Assembly (NCBI GenBank): GCA_030068145.1
Contig: JAPJBO010000562.1
Coordinates: forward strand, 1-64,000
Direction of reading: 5' to 3'
Source of the DNA: Diplonema papillatum
Lineage: Eukaryota > Euglenozoa > Diplonemea > Diplonemida > Diplonemidae
DNA: 64,000 nucleotides
Each line of letters begins with the position of its first letter. Position 1 is the first letter of the stretch. The notes beneath the pieces were generated by a model. The model was given only the letters and a program-made list of their open reading frames with translations. It did no database searches and was not told the DNA's origin. Shown here piece by piece: positions 1 to 10,076 of the stretch. Both the position numbers and the translations under genes were made by a program.

Positions 1-149
1 TTGTCGTCATCGTCATCCTCTTCCTCTTCTTCATCCTCTTCTTCTTCCTCGTCCTCTTCCTCTTCCACCTCTTCTGCTTCCTCGTTGTCCTCTTCTTCTG
101 TCGACCCCACACTCTCCATATCCGTGGCCGCCCGCTTCCTTCCAGACAT
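1..149 (-). CDS. Acidic Glu/Asp-rich protein, N-terminal part (partial)
   Basis: On the minus strand an ATG at 149 opens a frame starting MSGRKRAATDMESVGSTEEE that becomes almost pure Glu/Asp and runs off the window edge. The basic start followed by a long acidic tract is typical of nuclear or nucleolar chaperone-like proteins, but no domain is visible. The same frame stays open upstream of the ATG to an AG near 188 (…CAACAG), so this could be an internal exon rather than the true N-terminus. The Ser-rich reading on the plus strand is the antisense shadow of this tract. Low-complexity sequence alone could give the same picture. Confidence 0.45.
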   Translation of the reverse strand, partial: MSGRKRAATDMESVGSTEEEDNEEAEEVEEEEDEEEEEDEEEEEDDDDD

Positions 150-465
150 TTTGTACTTTTCACTGCCCAAGTTCCTGGATTGTTTCGACTGTTGATGACA
201 AGGCATTGAAAAAGCCGGTTTTCCGGGGGTTTCCCCAATCTCGCCACTTGGTTTCAATCGTCATTGCTGACGAATTTTTGACATTCGAGGGCGGCAATGA
301 AAAGATTTGCTCGAAATGGGTGAATTCCATATTTTTGGGAATTTTTTGGCGCCTCCTGAGCACCCCTACAGAAAAATCCAGATTAAACCGGACATATATG
401 TCCGGTTGGTCGGAGTTGGGTTAAAGTGGTGCTAATTTCCTCATTACCTAGCCCCCCCCGTGCAC

Positions 466-723
466 CCGGGGAGGAATGGCGAGACCAAACTAGTCGTTGG
501 TGTGGACAACACCGCGGTAGTCGGTGCTTGGAACAAGAGGTTCTCGCACACTATTCCTCTTTTAGACATGTTATGTGAAGCATACGCTCTGGTGGAGGTC
601 GTCGGGTCAGTGGTTTCATTGTTCTACGTGGAGTCGAAAAACAACCCGGCCGACGCTTACACTCGGATCTTCGGAGGCGCGCGAGCCGCCGATCCGACGT
701 TCGCCTCGTTTTCCGGTAGCTAA
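466..723 (+). pseudogene. Retroelement RNase H-like domain fragment
   Basis: About 85 codons without an ATG start read LVVGVDNTAVVGAWNKR, then, about 40 residues on, FYVESKNNPADAYTR. An Asp-Asn-Thr-Ala strand followed by an 'ENPAD..SR'-type end is the usual look of RNase H domains in reverse-transcribing elements, including DIRS/Ngaro-type elements. No reverse transcriptase is present, so this is a relic. It may come from the same element class as the Cys/His-rich ORFs at 17-23 kb, but nothing in the sequence links them directly. Confidence 0.5.
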
Positions 724-861
724 GCAGGTAGGCGCGGAATCCTACCCATGTGTCGCTTTCTTAGCCGCCGTGTTTACTGGAAATGCTGGGAGGGTGAGGG
801 GGAGGGGTGGGAGGGGGGTAATCAGACAAAGTAAGTAGAGACCGTAAGTGCGCACAAACAA

Positions 862-985
862 AGGAAGCGCCAGATCCGTTTTTGTGTCTAACAAATGCAA
901 TTTGTCAAGAACAAAAACAGATCGATGGCAGCGTACTATCCTCACTCCCGTTAGATGAACAAAACAGGTTTGAAGGAAGTCGCAT
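862..985 (+). repeat. Dispersed repeat D, copy 1
   Basis: About 115 bp from TTTTTGTGTCTAACAAATGC to GGTTTGAAGGAAGT. It recurs at 48458-48582, where it sits inside another element, and in inverse orientation at 35345-35455. It has no coding capacity. The copies have short inverted ends (CCAATTTTTGT / ACAAAAATTGG in the 48.5-kb copy), suggesting a small non-autonomous DNA element. Confidence 0.55.
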
Positions 986-1211
986 CGGGGAGGTGACGCT
1001 TGACGAGTACACGGCTGCTGGAGTCCGGGGTGCAAGTTCATGGTACATAAACTCCCAGTATAACTGTGAAAGGTTGCATCGATTGCCCCCTGTGGCACCT
1101 CCGTGAGACCAACGAGCAGACCCACCAAGTGGGACTACCTGCTGAGAAGAACATGTATTACAATTCCCCAGAGAGCTAACTTCTCAAATCACAAAAAAAA
1201 AGCATTCACCA

Positions 1212-2958
1212 ATGTCGGACTGGCGAGCTTGGGTCGAGAACCGCCTGGGCTTCTTAAGCAAAGAGGGCGACACCGAAGATGACAAGTGGAGGAAGCAGGT
1301 CTTGTTCTCGTTCCTCTCCATCTGCAGCTTTTTCGGCGCGGTGTGCGTCATCACCTTCCTTGGCGAGCCGTTGCAGTATCACGTCATGGGCACCACGACG
1401 ACTTCGTTCTTCGTGCGTTTTTCTGGTGGTCACGAGAGAAGCCAGCAACCAGTTTCTCGCCATGTTCGTCATCCAGATGCTGGTGATGCTCTTCGTCATG
1501 GACGTCAACCTCGCATCGCTGTCGATGACTAGATCGTGGACGTTCTTGGTCGTGGTGCTGGACGTGCTGCTGGTGTCGAAAGCACCGAGGTGGGTGTCAA
1601 CGAGCGCAGCTGTGTCCGGCGTGGTAGGGTTGTGCATTGTTGAGTTGGAGCTGGCCACACGGTTCGGGGTGATGGACCTGCCCGGGCTGCCGTCGTACGA
1701 GAAGAGGACCGAAAAGTTCTGCGCGGACCCTTCCCGCCCTGCGTGCAAGGAGCCTCCTTGCGCGACGGGAGTTATCGGCTTCGCGACTTCTGCCAACGGG
1801 ATAGTCATATTCGTGGTCGACTTCGTGTCCACCCGCGCTTTTGCGGAAAGTGTAGAAGTTGAAAAGCAGAGGATCAGACGGTCCATCAGTGTGGCCCACC
1901 ACGTCGCGGTGCTACTGGCTGAGTTCAACCTCGAGGCTGCCAACGCCGCGCTGAGCAGCAGCAGCGAAGACGTCCCACAAGGTCTGCTCGACGCTTTCGG
2001 GCAGCTGGTGGCCAACTTGGAGTCGTACCGACCGTACCTCCCGCACTCGTGCTTTAAGCCATCCAGGAAGGACTTCGATGAAGATGATGCAAGTACGTCG
2101 ATAGTCAGCGAGCTCACCACGAGCTCTCATAACCTGCGGGCTCCCAGCACGTGGAGTCATCAAGCAAAGCTTGAACTTTCGTCTGGCCTTTCGCAGCGGA
2201 TGATGTCGATGCTCTCATGCAATGTCATTGGCTCCACGTCAGCGCTTCTGCGCTCGACGGCGGAGTACACTGATTCCTTTTCCGGCTATCTCTCCGCTTG
2301 CATCACGACCGTTGCGAACTGTGGGGGACTGGTCGACCTCTTCGTCGCAGACAGAGTCTACTCGACGTTCAACGTCGCCAACAGGTGCCCCGCGTACTCG
2401 AAAGCCGCCGTGCGAGCGGCGTTTGCTCTGCGGACGCTGTTTCCGGAGGAGATGAACTACGGTGTTGGGGCAGGCCCCGCTTTGTACGGAGTTCTCGGCT
2501 GTGCTTCGATGAAGCGGTTTTCGACGATCAGCTCCGTGATTCGCAGCTGCCAAGGGTTCGAGCGGATCGGTCGAATGCTCAACAAGAGTATCGTCGCGGA
2601 CGCGCGGGTAGAGGCGGACACTTCCGTGTTCTGCCACTTCCGCTTGGTTCCCGTTCGTGTGATGTATCGAGCGCACTTGTTGGACGACCAGTCGACTCTG
2701 ATGCTCATGTGGGAAGCGATCGAACTGATCGACGAGGATGCTGCTGCAGGAACGGAATGGATGTATGAACTACAAGAACACAAGAACCCCGCGGCTGGGT
2801 ACAACGAGGTTGCCGTCGCTTACGTGCAAGGCCATGGCAAGGCCGAAGCCGACACTTCACATTTACACGCCCAAGACAATGACGATCTCGACTTCGTCGA
2901 GCTGATCGACGGAATCCGTTCCAACTTACTCCCGCGAGAAATTGAAATCATTCTGTGA
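1212..2958 (+). pseudogene. Cyclase-like membrane protein, copy 1, broken by a frameshift
   Basis: The ATG at 1212 (MSDWRAWVENRLGFL) matches the starts of the intact copies at 6734 and 26060. The frame is lost near 1411-1415, where ...TTCTTCG|TGCGTTTTTCTGG is one base longer or two shorter than the 6.7-kb copy. The homologous frame then continues without a stop to 2958, covering hydrophobic segments, the YRPYLPHSC linker and the whole cyclase-like domain. Apart from the shift the copy is well preserved, so the break is recent or is a sequence error. In the domain the first metal-ligand position reads CNVIGST (Asn for Asp). Resequencing would settle gene versus pseudogene. Confidence 0.75.
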
Positions 2959-3057
2959 TGACGCGGCCAAGGCGACCGCTTCCACAAGATCGATTGGGAC
3001 TTGCTTCGTCGGAAGGACGACCCCAACCCCAAGCCATTCTGCATCCCCGTCCCCCTA

Positions 3058-3260
3058 TTCTTAGTACTAACAATCTTGCGGGTTGCCCTTCAATGTATTG
3101 CGCAGTCTTAAAAGACGTAGACAGCGTGTTTTGGTGGTTGAACAGAATTCCTTACCTGAATATACACACAAGTGGGAAAACGATCACCCGGCACTCACAA
3201 ACAAAACGAGGCGCCTGTCTTTTTCTCTTTGTTCAACAAAGCTATGCAGTTCTTCTCCTT
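3058..3260 (+). repeat. Dispersed repeat L, copy 1
   Basis: About 200 bp from TTAGTACTAACAATCTTGCG to CGAGGCGCCTGTCTTTTTC. A diverged copy lies in inverse orientation at 36018-36212. It is non-coding; no terminal inverted repeat or target duplication was found. Confidence 0.6.
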
Positions 3261-3309
3261 CCAAGAGGACTTGATGCTGGCATCAAACACTCATGTGGTG
3301 CGATCCATA

Positions 3310-3362
3310 GGCCCGGTGCAAACCCGGCGCAAACCCGGCGCAAACCCGGCACAAACCCGGAA
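3310..3362 (+). repeat. Short tandem repeat, about 11-bp unit
   Basis: Four or five units of CAAACCCGGCG / CAAACCCGGCA in a row, running into a C- and G-rich stretch. No function is evident. Confidence 0.7.
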
Positions 3363-3669
3363 AAACTTAGGGGGGTCCGATTTTTTATTTTGCACCACCC
3401 CTTCGGGTTATGACGGGTGACCGCTGCAATCAAGCTAAACCGACTGCACCAGGGTCCTGTCGAGTAAAACCCAGCACCAATAAATATGTATGGCGGCACT
3501 GAAAGCGTAGGTTCACTGCAGAAGGTACCCTTGACGCAACGGACTACAACCGACCAGCCAGCAATTTGCCTCAAACTCCCTACTACGGGAACCGAGGAGC
3601 CTAGTACAAGCAGATTAACGCTCTGCCCTCGCACTTTCCAAATGAAGCATCATTTCCAAATTCATGTCC

Positions 3670-4530
3670 TCGTATGTGGTTTTGAGTGAGCTTTCTTCTT
3701 CCTGATACGGCTGTGTCATGCTGGCTCTTGCCGGGTGCTAGCTAGAGGGATGACATTCGAGCGACCTTCGTTACTTCACCACCGCGCCGTAGCCTCCCCT
3801 GTGCCCTGGGTTCCAGGATTGGCTGTTCTCGGCCGGTATGTCCGAGTCGGTGTTTCCTCGTCTTTAGACTTCTTCTGTGGGGCGACCGGATACTCCTCGG
3901 AGAGATGGTCCCTGCACTCTAACTCGTCTCTCTCTCTCTCTTCTTCGAGTTGTGTGTAGCCCCAACGCCCGAGTCTGCCACTGGCGCGGCCCCGTTTCTC
4001 CGCTCTTCTGTCTCTAAATACTCTCCTCCTCGCCCGTCTCGCTGCTCCGTACTCGCTGCTCTCGTCCTTGCTGCTGCGTGATGCCAGATTGATGGTGCGT
4101 AACAAACGTAGAAAGGTCATGCAGAGATTCTCGTGTGTATGCCACGAACTTCTCCGACGCCTCAGGACACTGGACTTGAAGAAAAAATGGGCAAGGGTGG
4201 GTGGGCAAGCGAGGGGTAACATTACGGTGTTTTTCTCGGGAGCGACGGGGTGATAACCTTTGTACAAGTGTTAGTTCTCGTCGGAATAGTATTAATCTTC
4301 TGAGATCTTCGATCTTATACGACTAAAAGAACCCTCATTTTCGTGGAGAAACACGTGTTAGGGGGGAAGTCTTATCGGTGACGAACGCCATCGAGAAGAC
4401 ACACCGCGCCACCATGGATCCGCAGACATTCGACAGCCGACTGTTTCTGCGGATGCATGGTGGTGACACTTTTGCCGCGATGACGACGACAACGACGCAC
4501 GACGATGTCTACCTGGAAGCTCCCCACATG
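3670..4530. other. Gene-free stretch
   Basis: Long open frames exist on the minus strand but have no recognisable protein features. A short segment (GGGGCGACCGGATACTCC, 3880-3925) recurs at 32570-32605, so part of this is dispersed repeat. I see no supported gene. Confidence 0.4.
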
Positions 4531-4535
4531 TGCAT

Positions 4536-4768
4536 TGTGCGAGGACATTGTGTGAGGGCATTGTGTGAGGGCATTGTGAGGGCATTGTGTGAGGGCATTG
4601 TGCGAGGGCATTGTGTGAGGGCATTGTGTGAGGGCATTGTGTGAGGGCATTGTGTGAGGGCATTGTGTGAGGGCATTGTGTGAGGGCATTGTGTGAGGGC
4701 ATTGTGCGAGGGCATTGTGTGAGGGCATTGTGCGAGGGCATTGTGTGAGGGCATTGTGTGAGGGCAGA
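4536..4768 (+). repeat. Minisatellite, 13-bp unit GTGTGAGGGCATT
   Basis: About 18 head-to-tail copies of GTGTGAGGGCATT with occasional GTGCGAGGGCATT variants. Because 13 is not a multiple of 3, all frames cycle through the same periodic peptide (MPSHNALTQCP on the minus strand), which makes spurious open frames on both strands. Confidence 0.95.
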
Positions 4769-4897
4769 CCTTCACCAGGCAGTATTCTGCCCAAAAACAT
4801 CAAACTACGATTTTCTCACTCCTACCCATACATGTAACCCCCGACGGGGAATTTTCAACCCCGTTGCCCACCGTGAAACCCCCGTGACACCCCCGTC

Positions 4898-5205
4898 GTT
4901 GGTTTTTTACATAAGCGCCAGCTTGAAAGGAAATGCTCGACGATGCTGCCCGACAAAGAACAGAAGGGATCCCAAGTGCTGTAACTACCGAACCACGTGT
5001 TGAACGGACGTGAGGTCATGCGGGTCTACCCCTACACGACAAATCACACAAACACAACAGATCAAAGTCCTGAGTGAGAAAACAACACACGGTGGTGTAA
5101 GCGAAGAACAAATCAGATTGTGTTTGTATTGTATTTGCCCCTACCTCTATATTTCCCCCCTTCCATTCGGAGTCGAGCGCAAGCAGCTACGTCGAGTATT
5201 TCTGG
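4898..5205 (+). repeat. Repeat family B, near full length
   Basis: About 305 bp from TTTTTTACATAAGCGCCAGC to GCAGCTACGTCGAGTATTT. Close copies lie at 28540-28780, 32732-33025, 46565-46905, 58178-58477 and 61103-61310, and a 3' piece at 6500-6605. It is non-coding. Its two ends match those of family A although the middle differs. The start lies next to a T-tract (an A-tract on the minus strand), as in SINE-like retroposons. Confidence 0.8.
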
Positions 5206-5209
5206 GAAC

Positions 5210-5850
5210 CCTTGGGGTGGAAGATAGCTAGAACCAGAGCGAGGGTCTTGGCAAGCTCCTCCTGCTGAGACCTGTAGCGCTGTTGGCGCGTCGAGGCGTG
5301 GAAATTATCCTTCTGCTGAGTCTATGTGCACCGAAGTGGAATCTCCAACTCAGCGGACGAAGTGGAATCCCCAACTCCCCAAACAAAGTGGTACCCTCAA
5401 CTCAGCAAACGAACCTGGGCAGAGAGAACAGAAACGTGCAAATTAGACGGGAGGTGGCATCAGATTGATGAGAGTCCGAAGGACAGACAGGCACAGAAGT
5501 CGGAAACCGGTCCATCCACACGATGCAATCTACGACTGTTTTTGACAGTTATTGTTTGAGTTAGAATGCGAAGAATCTGTGGCAAACATCTGCATCGCCG
5601 ACGCGGGGAGGACTTTGTCGACGATACCGAGATGGGAGGCGCACCTTCGGCCAACAGGGAACAGCTGAGTATCTTAGAACGGGCCAACATCACCGTGGAC
5701 ACGCAATTATTTTGCCTATGCATACACACCTGCTTGCACAGCTCTCTTCCGCAGCCGTCTGACAACGTTGCCGCGCAAAGAAATGAACACACCAGGCATA
5801 TAAAGCGCTGCAACCTTGGAACCCCCGTCCCCCGTTTCCCCCCCCCGTTG
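5210..5850. other. Gene-free stretch with a short 25-bp repeat
   Basis: Positions 5330-5410 hold three degenerate copies of GAAGTGGAATCYCCAACTC. The segment near 5555-5600 (TTAGAATGCGAAGAATCTGT) resembles the 3' end of the Cys/His element of 17-23 kb. No convincing gene is present. Confidence 0.4.
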
Positions 5851-5955
5851 GACCCCATGGAATCGTTCCAGATCCGAGTTAGCATACTCGTATGCGCTCG
5901 ATCAAGTGGTCAAGGTAATCGGGAAGACACGATGGTGAAATACAAAAAAGGCAAT
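5850..5955 (+). repeat. About 105-bp repeat, shared with 36770-36865
   Basis: The segment around CGTTCCAGATCCGAGTTAGC through GGAAGACACGATGGTGAAAT is nearly identical to 36770-36865. Here it lies about 180 bp upstream of the SSU rRNA 5' end, so it could be rDNA spacer sequence; this is inference from position only. Confidence 0.6.
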
Positions 5956-6127
5956 CGAGGAAAGCTATCGGTCGTAGAGATACGATCGAGGACAGCCCCT
6001 TTTGAAAGCTGAAGAATGAATAGAATGATCATGCATCAATCTAGGCTTGACACGATACAATCTCTGGTGTCGGGGAATCTCTGATTCGTCAGATTTTCCT
6101 CGGTCCAGTCTGGTTTGAGTGACAAGA

Positions 6128-6390
6128 AACCTGGTTGATCCTGCCAGTAGTCATATGCTTGTTTCAAGGATTAAGCCATGCAAGTCTCAGAGTAAATGGA
6201 TTAACAGTGGGTCTGCAGACGGCTCGTTAAATCGGTGGCAATCTACGCGGGGAAGGTGCCTTTTGGGCCCAGTTGGATAACAATGGTAACTCCATTGCTA
6301 TTACATGTCCGAAGAATCCAACGTCGGGGGCTGATCCCTGAAGCCCCCGTCGTTTTTGCAATCCCTATCGGGGGGCTACATGTATGGCTA
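6128..6390 (+). rRNA. Small-subunit (18S) rRNA, 5' fragment
   Basis: The segment starts AACCTGGTTGATCCTGCC, the conserved 5' end of eukaryotic SSU rRNA, followed by AGTAGTCATATGCTTG and AAGCCATGCAAGTCTCAG. Conserved sequence can be followed through GGATAACAATGGTAAC...GCTATTACATG to about 6340, then a short C/G helix. It then stops matching and runs into a family B repeat piece at 6500. Only about 250 nt of the expected 1.8 kb or more are present, so this is a truncated, probably non-functional fragment. The TTTCAAGGA after GCTTG is a feature I associate with Euglenozoa. Confidence 0.85.
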
Positions 6391-6499
6391 CCCCTTCTCC
6401 TGCACTTGTGTTCATGCGCCGTAACAAGATTGGCAGCCCCTCGGGCTTCTTGAGCACCGTGGCAGCGGCAAACACGTCGGAAAAGGCGGAGTGTGCTCT

Positions 6500-6608
6500 T
6501 CGACGAAGAACAAATCGTATTGTGGTTGTGTTGATTCTTCCCTTCACCCCTATCTATATTTTCTCCCTTCCGTTCCGAGTCAAAGCAGCTGCGCCGAGTA
6601 TTTCGAAG
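6500..6608 (+). repeat. Repeat family B, 3'-end fragment
   Basis: Matches the last third of family B (CGAAGAACAAATCGTATTGT to CAGCTGCGCCGAGTATTTC). It lies between the rRNA fragment and the cyclase-like gene at 6734 and keeps the frame open upstream of that gene's ATG. Confidence 0.7.
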
Positions 6609-6733
6609 CCATCACGTCTCATTCAAGGTTAAAAAAAATTACGACCGCGACAGCTTTACCCCACTACAAACATCTAACGAGATTCCACCAGAGACACAAA
6701 CACGCCGGCCTTGAACCACAAAAGCATCTACGC

Positions 6734-8473
6734 ATGTCGGGCTGGCGAAGTTCGTTCGGGAAGCACCTGAGCTTCTTGAACAAAGAGGGCGACACCGAAG
6801 ATGACAAGTGGAGGAAGCAGGTCTTGTTCTCGTTCCTTGCCATCTGCAGCATCTTGGGCGCGGTGCTGGTGTTTTCTTTCATCGGGGAGCCCTTGCTGTA
6901 TACGTTTCTGGCAGCGACGATGCCGTCGGTTTTGATGTGCGTTTACCTGGTGGTCAAGAAAGAAGTCACCAACCCGTTCCTCGCCGCTTTCGTCATCGTG
7001 ATGTTGGTTCTGGTCTTCATCACGGACGTCAGCAACGCTGCGCTGTCAATACCGAGGACGTGGGCGTTCTTGGTCGTGGTGTTGGACGTGCTGCTGGTGT
7101 CGAAGGCGCCGAGGTGGGTGTCAACGAGCGCAGCCGTGTGCAGCGTGGTAGGGTTGTGCATCCTTGAGTTGGAGCTGGCCACACGGTTCGGGTTGATGGA
7201 CCTGCCCGGGCTGCCGTCGTACTGGGAAAGGACGGAAAAGTTCTGCGCGGACCCGTCCCGCCCTGCGTGCGAACGGCCTCCTTGCGCGAGGGGAATGGCC
7301 GGGTTCGGGACTTCCGGCTACGGGATAGTCATATTCGTGGTTGACTTCGTGTCGACCCGTGCCTTCGCGGAAGGCGTGGAAGTCGAAAAGCAGAGGATCA
7401 GACGATCCATCAGCGTGGCCCACCACGTCGCGGTGCTACTGGCCGAGTTCGACCTGGAGGCTGCCAACGCCGCGCTGAGCAGCAGCAGCGAAGACGTCCC
7501 GCAAGGTCTGCTCGACGCTTTCGAGCAGCTGGTGGCCAACTTGGAGTCGTACCGACCGTACCTCCCGCACTCGTGCCTTAAGCCATCCAGGAAGGACACC
7601 GAAAAAGAGGCATGTCCGATCCTCAGCGAGCTCACCGTGACTCCTCGTCGGCTGCGGGCTGCCAGCGTTGACCATCAAGCAAACTTCGCACTTTTGTCTG
7701 GCCTCTCGCAGCGGACGATCTCGATGCTTACATGCAACGTCATTGGCTCCACATCAGCGCTTCTGCGTTCAACGGCGGAGTACGCTGAATCCTTCTCCGA
7801 CTATCTCTCCGCTTGCATCACGACCGTTACGAACTGCGGGGGACTGGTCGACCTCTTCGTCGCAGACAGAATCTACTCGACGTTCAACGTCGCCAACAGG
7901 TGCCTTTCTTACTCAAAAGCCGCCGTACGAGCGGCGTTTGCTCTGCAAAACCTGTTTCCGGAGGAGATGAACTACGGTGTTGGGGCAGGCTCCGCTTTGT
8001 ACGGAGTTCTCGGCTGCGCTTCGATGAAGCGGTTTTCGACGATCAGCTCCGTGGTTCGCAGCTGCCAAGGGTTCGAGCGGATCGGTCGAATGTTCAACAG
8101 GAGTATTGTCGCGGACGCGCGGGTAGAGGCAGACACTTCCGTGTTCTGCCGCTTCCGCTTGGTTCCCGTTCGTGTGATGTATCGAGCGCACTTGTTGGAT
8201 GACCAGCCGACTCTGATGCTCATGTGGGAAGCGACCGAACTGATCGACGACGATGCTGCCGCAGGATCGGAATGGATGTACGAACTGCAAATGCACAAGA
8301 ACCCCGCGGCCGGGTACAACCGCGTAGCTCTCGCTTACGTGCAAGGCTATTCCAAGCCAGACGTCGACCCTTCTCATTTAAACGCCCAAGACAACAACGA
8401 TCCGGACTTCGCTGAGCTGATCGCCAAAATCCGTGACAACGTCCCCCCGCGAGAAATTGAAATCAGCCTGTGA
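6734..8473 (+). CDS. Multi-pass membrane protein with degenerate class III nucleotidyl cyclase-like domain, copy 2
   Basis: 579 codons from the ATG (MSGWRSSFGKHLSFL), chosen because the other two copies start at the same place; the frame is open further upstream only through repeat sequence. The first 210 residues hold about six hydrophobic segments, with a Cys-containing loop before the last. A linker with RIRRSISVAHHVAV and YRPYLPHSC follows. From about residue 330 the pattern ..MLTCNVIGST..CGGLVDLFVAD..FN.. then AVRAAFALQ..GVGAG..GVLGC has the order of a class III adenylyl/guanylyl cyclase domain. The first metal-binding Asp is replaced by Asn and the Asn-Arg catalytic pair by Arg/Glu, so a binding or regulatory role is more likely than catalysis. 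Paralogues lie at 1212 and 26060. Membrane location is inferred from the hydrophobic segments. Confidence 0.8.
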   Translation: MSGWRSSFGKHLSFLNKEGDTEDDKWRKQVLFSFLAICSILGAVLVFSFIGEPLLYTFLAATMPSVLMCVYLVVKKEVTNPFLAAFVIVMLVLVFITDVSNAALSIPRTWAFLVVVLDVLLVSKAPRWVSTSAAVCSVVGLCILELELATRFGLMDLPGLPSYWERTEKFCADPSRPACERPPCARGMAGFGTSGYGIVIFVVDFVSTRAFAEGVEVEKQRIRRSISVAHHVAVLLAEFDLEAANAALSSSSEDVPQGLLDAFEQLVANLESYRPYLPHSCLKPSRKDTEKEACPILSELTVTPRRLRAASVDHQANFALLSGLSQRTISMLTCNVIGSTSALLRSTAEYAESFSDYLSACITTVTNCGGLVDLFVADRIYSTFNVANRCLSYSKAAVRAAFALQNLFPEEMNYGVGAGSALYGVLGCASMKRFSTISSVVRSCQGFERIGRMFNRSIVADARVEADTSVFCRFRLVPVRVMYRAHLLDDQPTLMLMWEATELIDDDAAAGSEWMYELQMHKNPAAGYNRVALAYVQGYSKPDVDPSHLNAQDNNDPDFAELIAKIRDNVPPREIEISL

Positions 8474-8496
8474 CGACAACACGCGCGTTGTCCGAT

Positions 8497-8634
8497 TCTT
8501 TTTGTATGAGCACCTGCCTTGTAGGAAGGTTGCCAGCTGCAAAAGATCAAAGGAGGTAAATGTGCTGTAGCCCACACGAAACACAGGTGAGTCTGGGTCC
8601 AGTGGCGGGCGTGAGCGTTCAACAAAAAAAAACT
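8497..8634 (+). repeat. Repeat family A, copy immediately 3' of cyclase-like gene 2
   Basis: About 138 bp from TTTTTGTATGAGCACCTGCC to GGCGTGAGCGTTCAACAAAA. Other copies: 14590-14762 (minus), 46985-47139, a diverged one at 48215-48330, 49000-49205 (minus), a part at 51060-51145, 56490-56705 and 57945-58105. It starts 24 bp past the stop codon and may supply part of the 3' UTR. Confidence 0.8.
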
Positions 8635-8639
8635 ATAAC

Positions 8640-10026
8640 TCCAAAAAAGACCCACTTTAAAGTCCCCTGACAGTAAAGCAAAACAAGGCTCTCCGAACAC
8701 TGGTAGCCGTAAGGACATCCGAACGTTGCAGTACTTCACCCGCAGTGTGCAGAACACAGTCATTCTCCTGGCAACCGTTCTAAAATGACCACCAACCTAT
8801 CGCAGCGGACACATACGCACAGTCATGAAAGCTGCCACTAAGTCGACCGTCCTTCAAAGCTATGAGCGCCGGTTTCTTTGTTTTCGGGCTTTTAGAAAAA
8901 GAGATGACCTCTCTATGACGAGTTCAGCCGTTATACCGTATTTCTAAAAATGTTCCCCCCCCCTAAAATGTTGGCTGGAAACAAATGTTGGCCGGAAATA
9001 AACCTGGCGGTCTTGGGGGGGCGCCAAGTTTATTTTTTGAACGGGAAAAGCACGCAGTCTTTTATCCCCGAAGTTTTATTTTCCCGCAATCGAACCAGGT
9101 TGTAATGCCTAAACACATACACACCTTCTCCGCCGGCTCAGCCGACTTTCGCGGCCTTCTTAAAAGCTTTTATTAAAAGGTAAACATTTTCCCAACCAAC
9201 ATTTTCTTTGTGTTAACCATACATGTACGCCTATATATTTTTATAGGCGCATATAGGCAACAAAATAATAGCATATATGGGGTGGCCGGCTACATTGGAT
9301 GAGCACACTTTTCCACAAAACTTCCCAGAAATTCCCAAAATTTCGTTCTCTTTCACGCTTTTTCACGCTTTTTCGTCGTCTTGTTGCGTTAGTGGGGAGT
9401 CATTTGCAAGCAAATGAGTACCACACTATGCCAGCTTTTCGCTACGTGACTCCAGAAGGGTCACTTTTTCCGCGCTTTCGGCGCGGCGCAACTCTAGTCG
9501 GTTGCAACTGTTGTTGGCAGTTGCTCACGATCTCATAATCCGAAAAGGAATCGGAGTCTTCGCTTTCTCGTTTGCGCCGATAGGCACGCCGCGATGCGGA
9601 GGACGTGAGTAGCCGGGAAGAGCCGGCGCCCACCGCAGGCGCTGCAGGCGGGGTGGCCAAGTAGGGCTATCTGAGACCCCTGAGAACATTCTTCGGCTTC
9701 AAGAGGACCCGCTGGTGGCTATCTACAGCGGAACACAGCCGATCTTGTCGTTGTGTAGTCTGGGTTTCCCGCTGGAGGCCAGAAGGTGTTTGACTAGCTT
9801 GAGAAGTGGCGAGGCTTTGAAAATGACCCCATTTTGGGGGCACCCCCCCTCGCACTGAGTGCCCGCTCCGGGGCCCACCTGGGCCCACCTGGGCCTATTC
9901 GTGGGCCTTCAGAGACCCCTTTTCCTCGACTCAGCCCGCCAAAAACCGTTTGGGAACCGTTTTGGGCCACACAAGTGGGGTTTCGGGGCCAGTATGGGGT
10001 GACATCAAATTTTTTATTAGTGCAAA
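8640..10026. other. Gene-free stretch
   Basis: Mostly unassigned. About 45 bp at 9384-9432 (GGGGAGTCATTTGCAAGCAA region) are the reverse complement of 24291-24337. A minus-strand frame at 9442-9660 reads a small Ser/Arg-rich peptide without recognisable features. A segment near 8823 (CATGAAAGCTGCCACTAAGT) resembles the start of the small ORF at 46314. Confidence 0.4.
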
Positions 10027-10048
10027 GGGGGGGGGGGGGGGGGGGGGG
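10027..10048 (+). repeat. Poly-G tract
   Basis: 22 consecutive G residues. Such tracts can form G-quadruplexes and are often mis-sized in assemblies. Confidence 0.95.
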
Positions 10049-10076
10049 TTTGGCATCGTACCATATAATTATATAT

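Noticed and set aside
3776..4267. 163-codon minus-strand open frame
   Set aside because: No domain or protein-like composition beyond Arg/Glu richness, and part overlaps a dispersed repeat also present at 32.57 kb.
4358..4803. Long minus-strand frames with periodic MPSHNALTQCP peptides
   Set aside because: Direct product of the 13-bp minisatellite; all three frames give the same periodic peptide.
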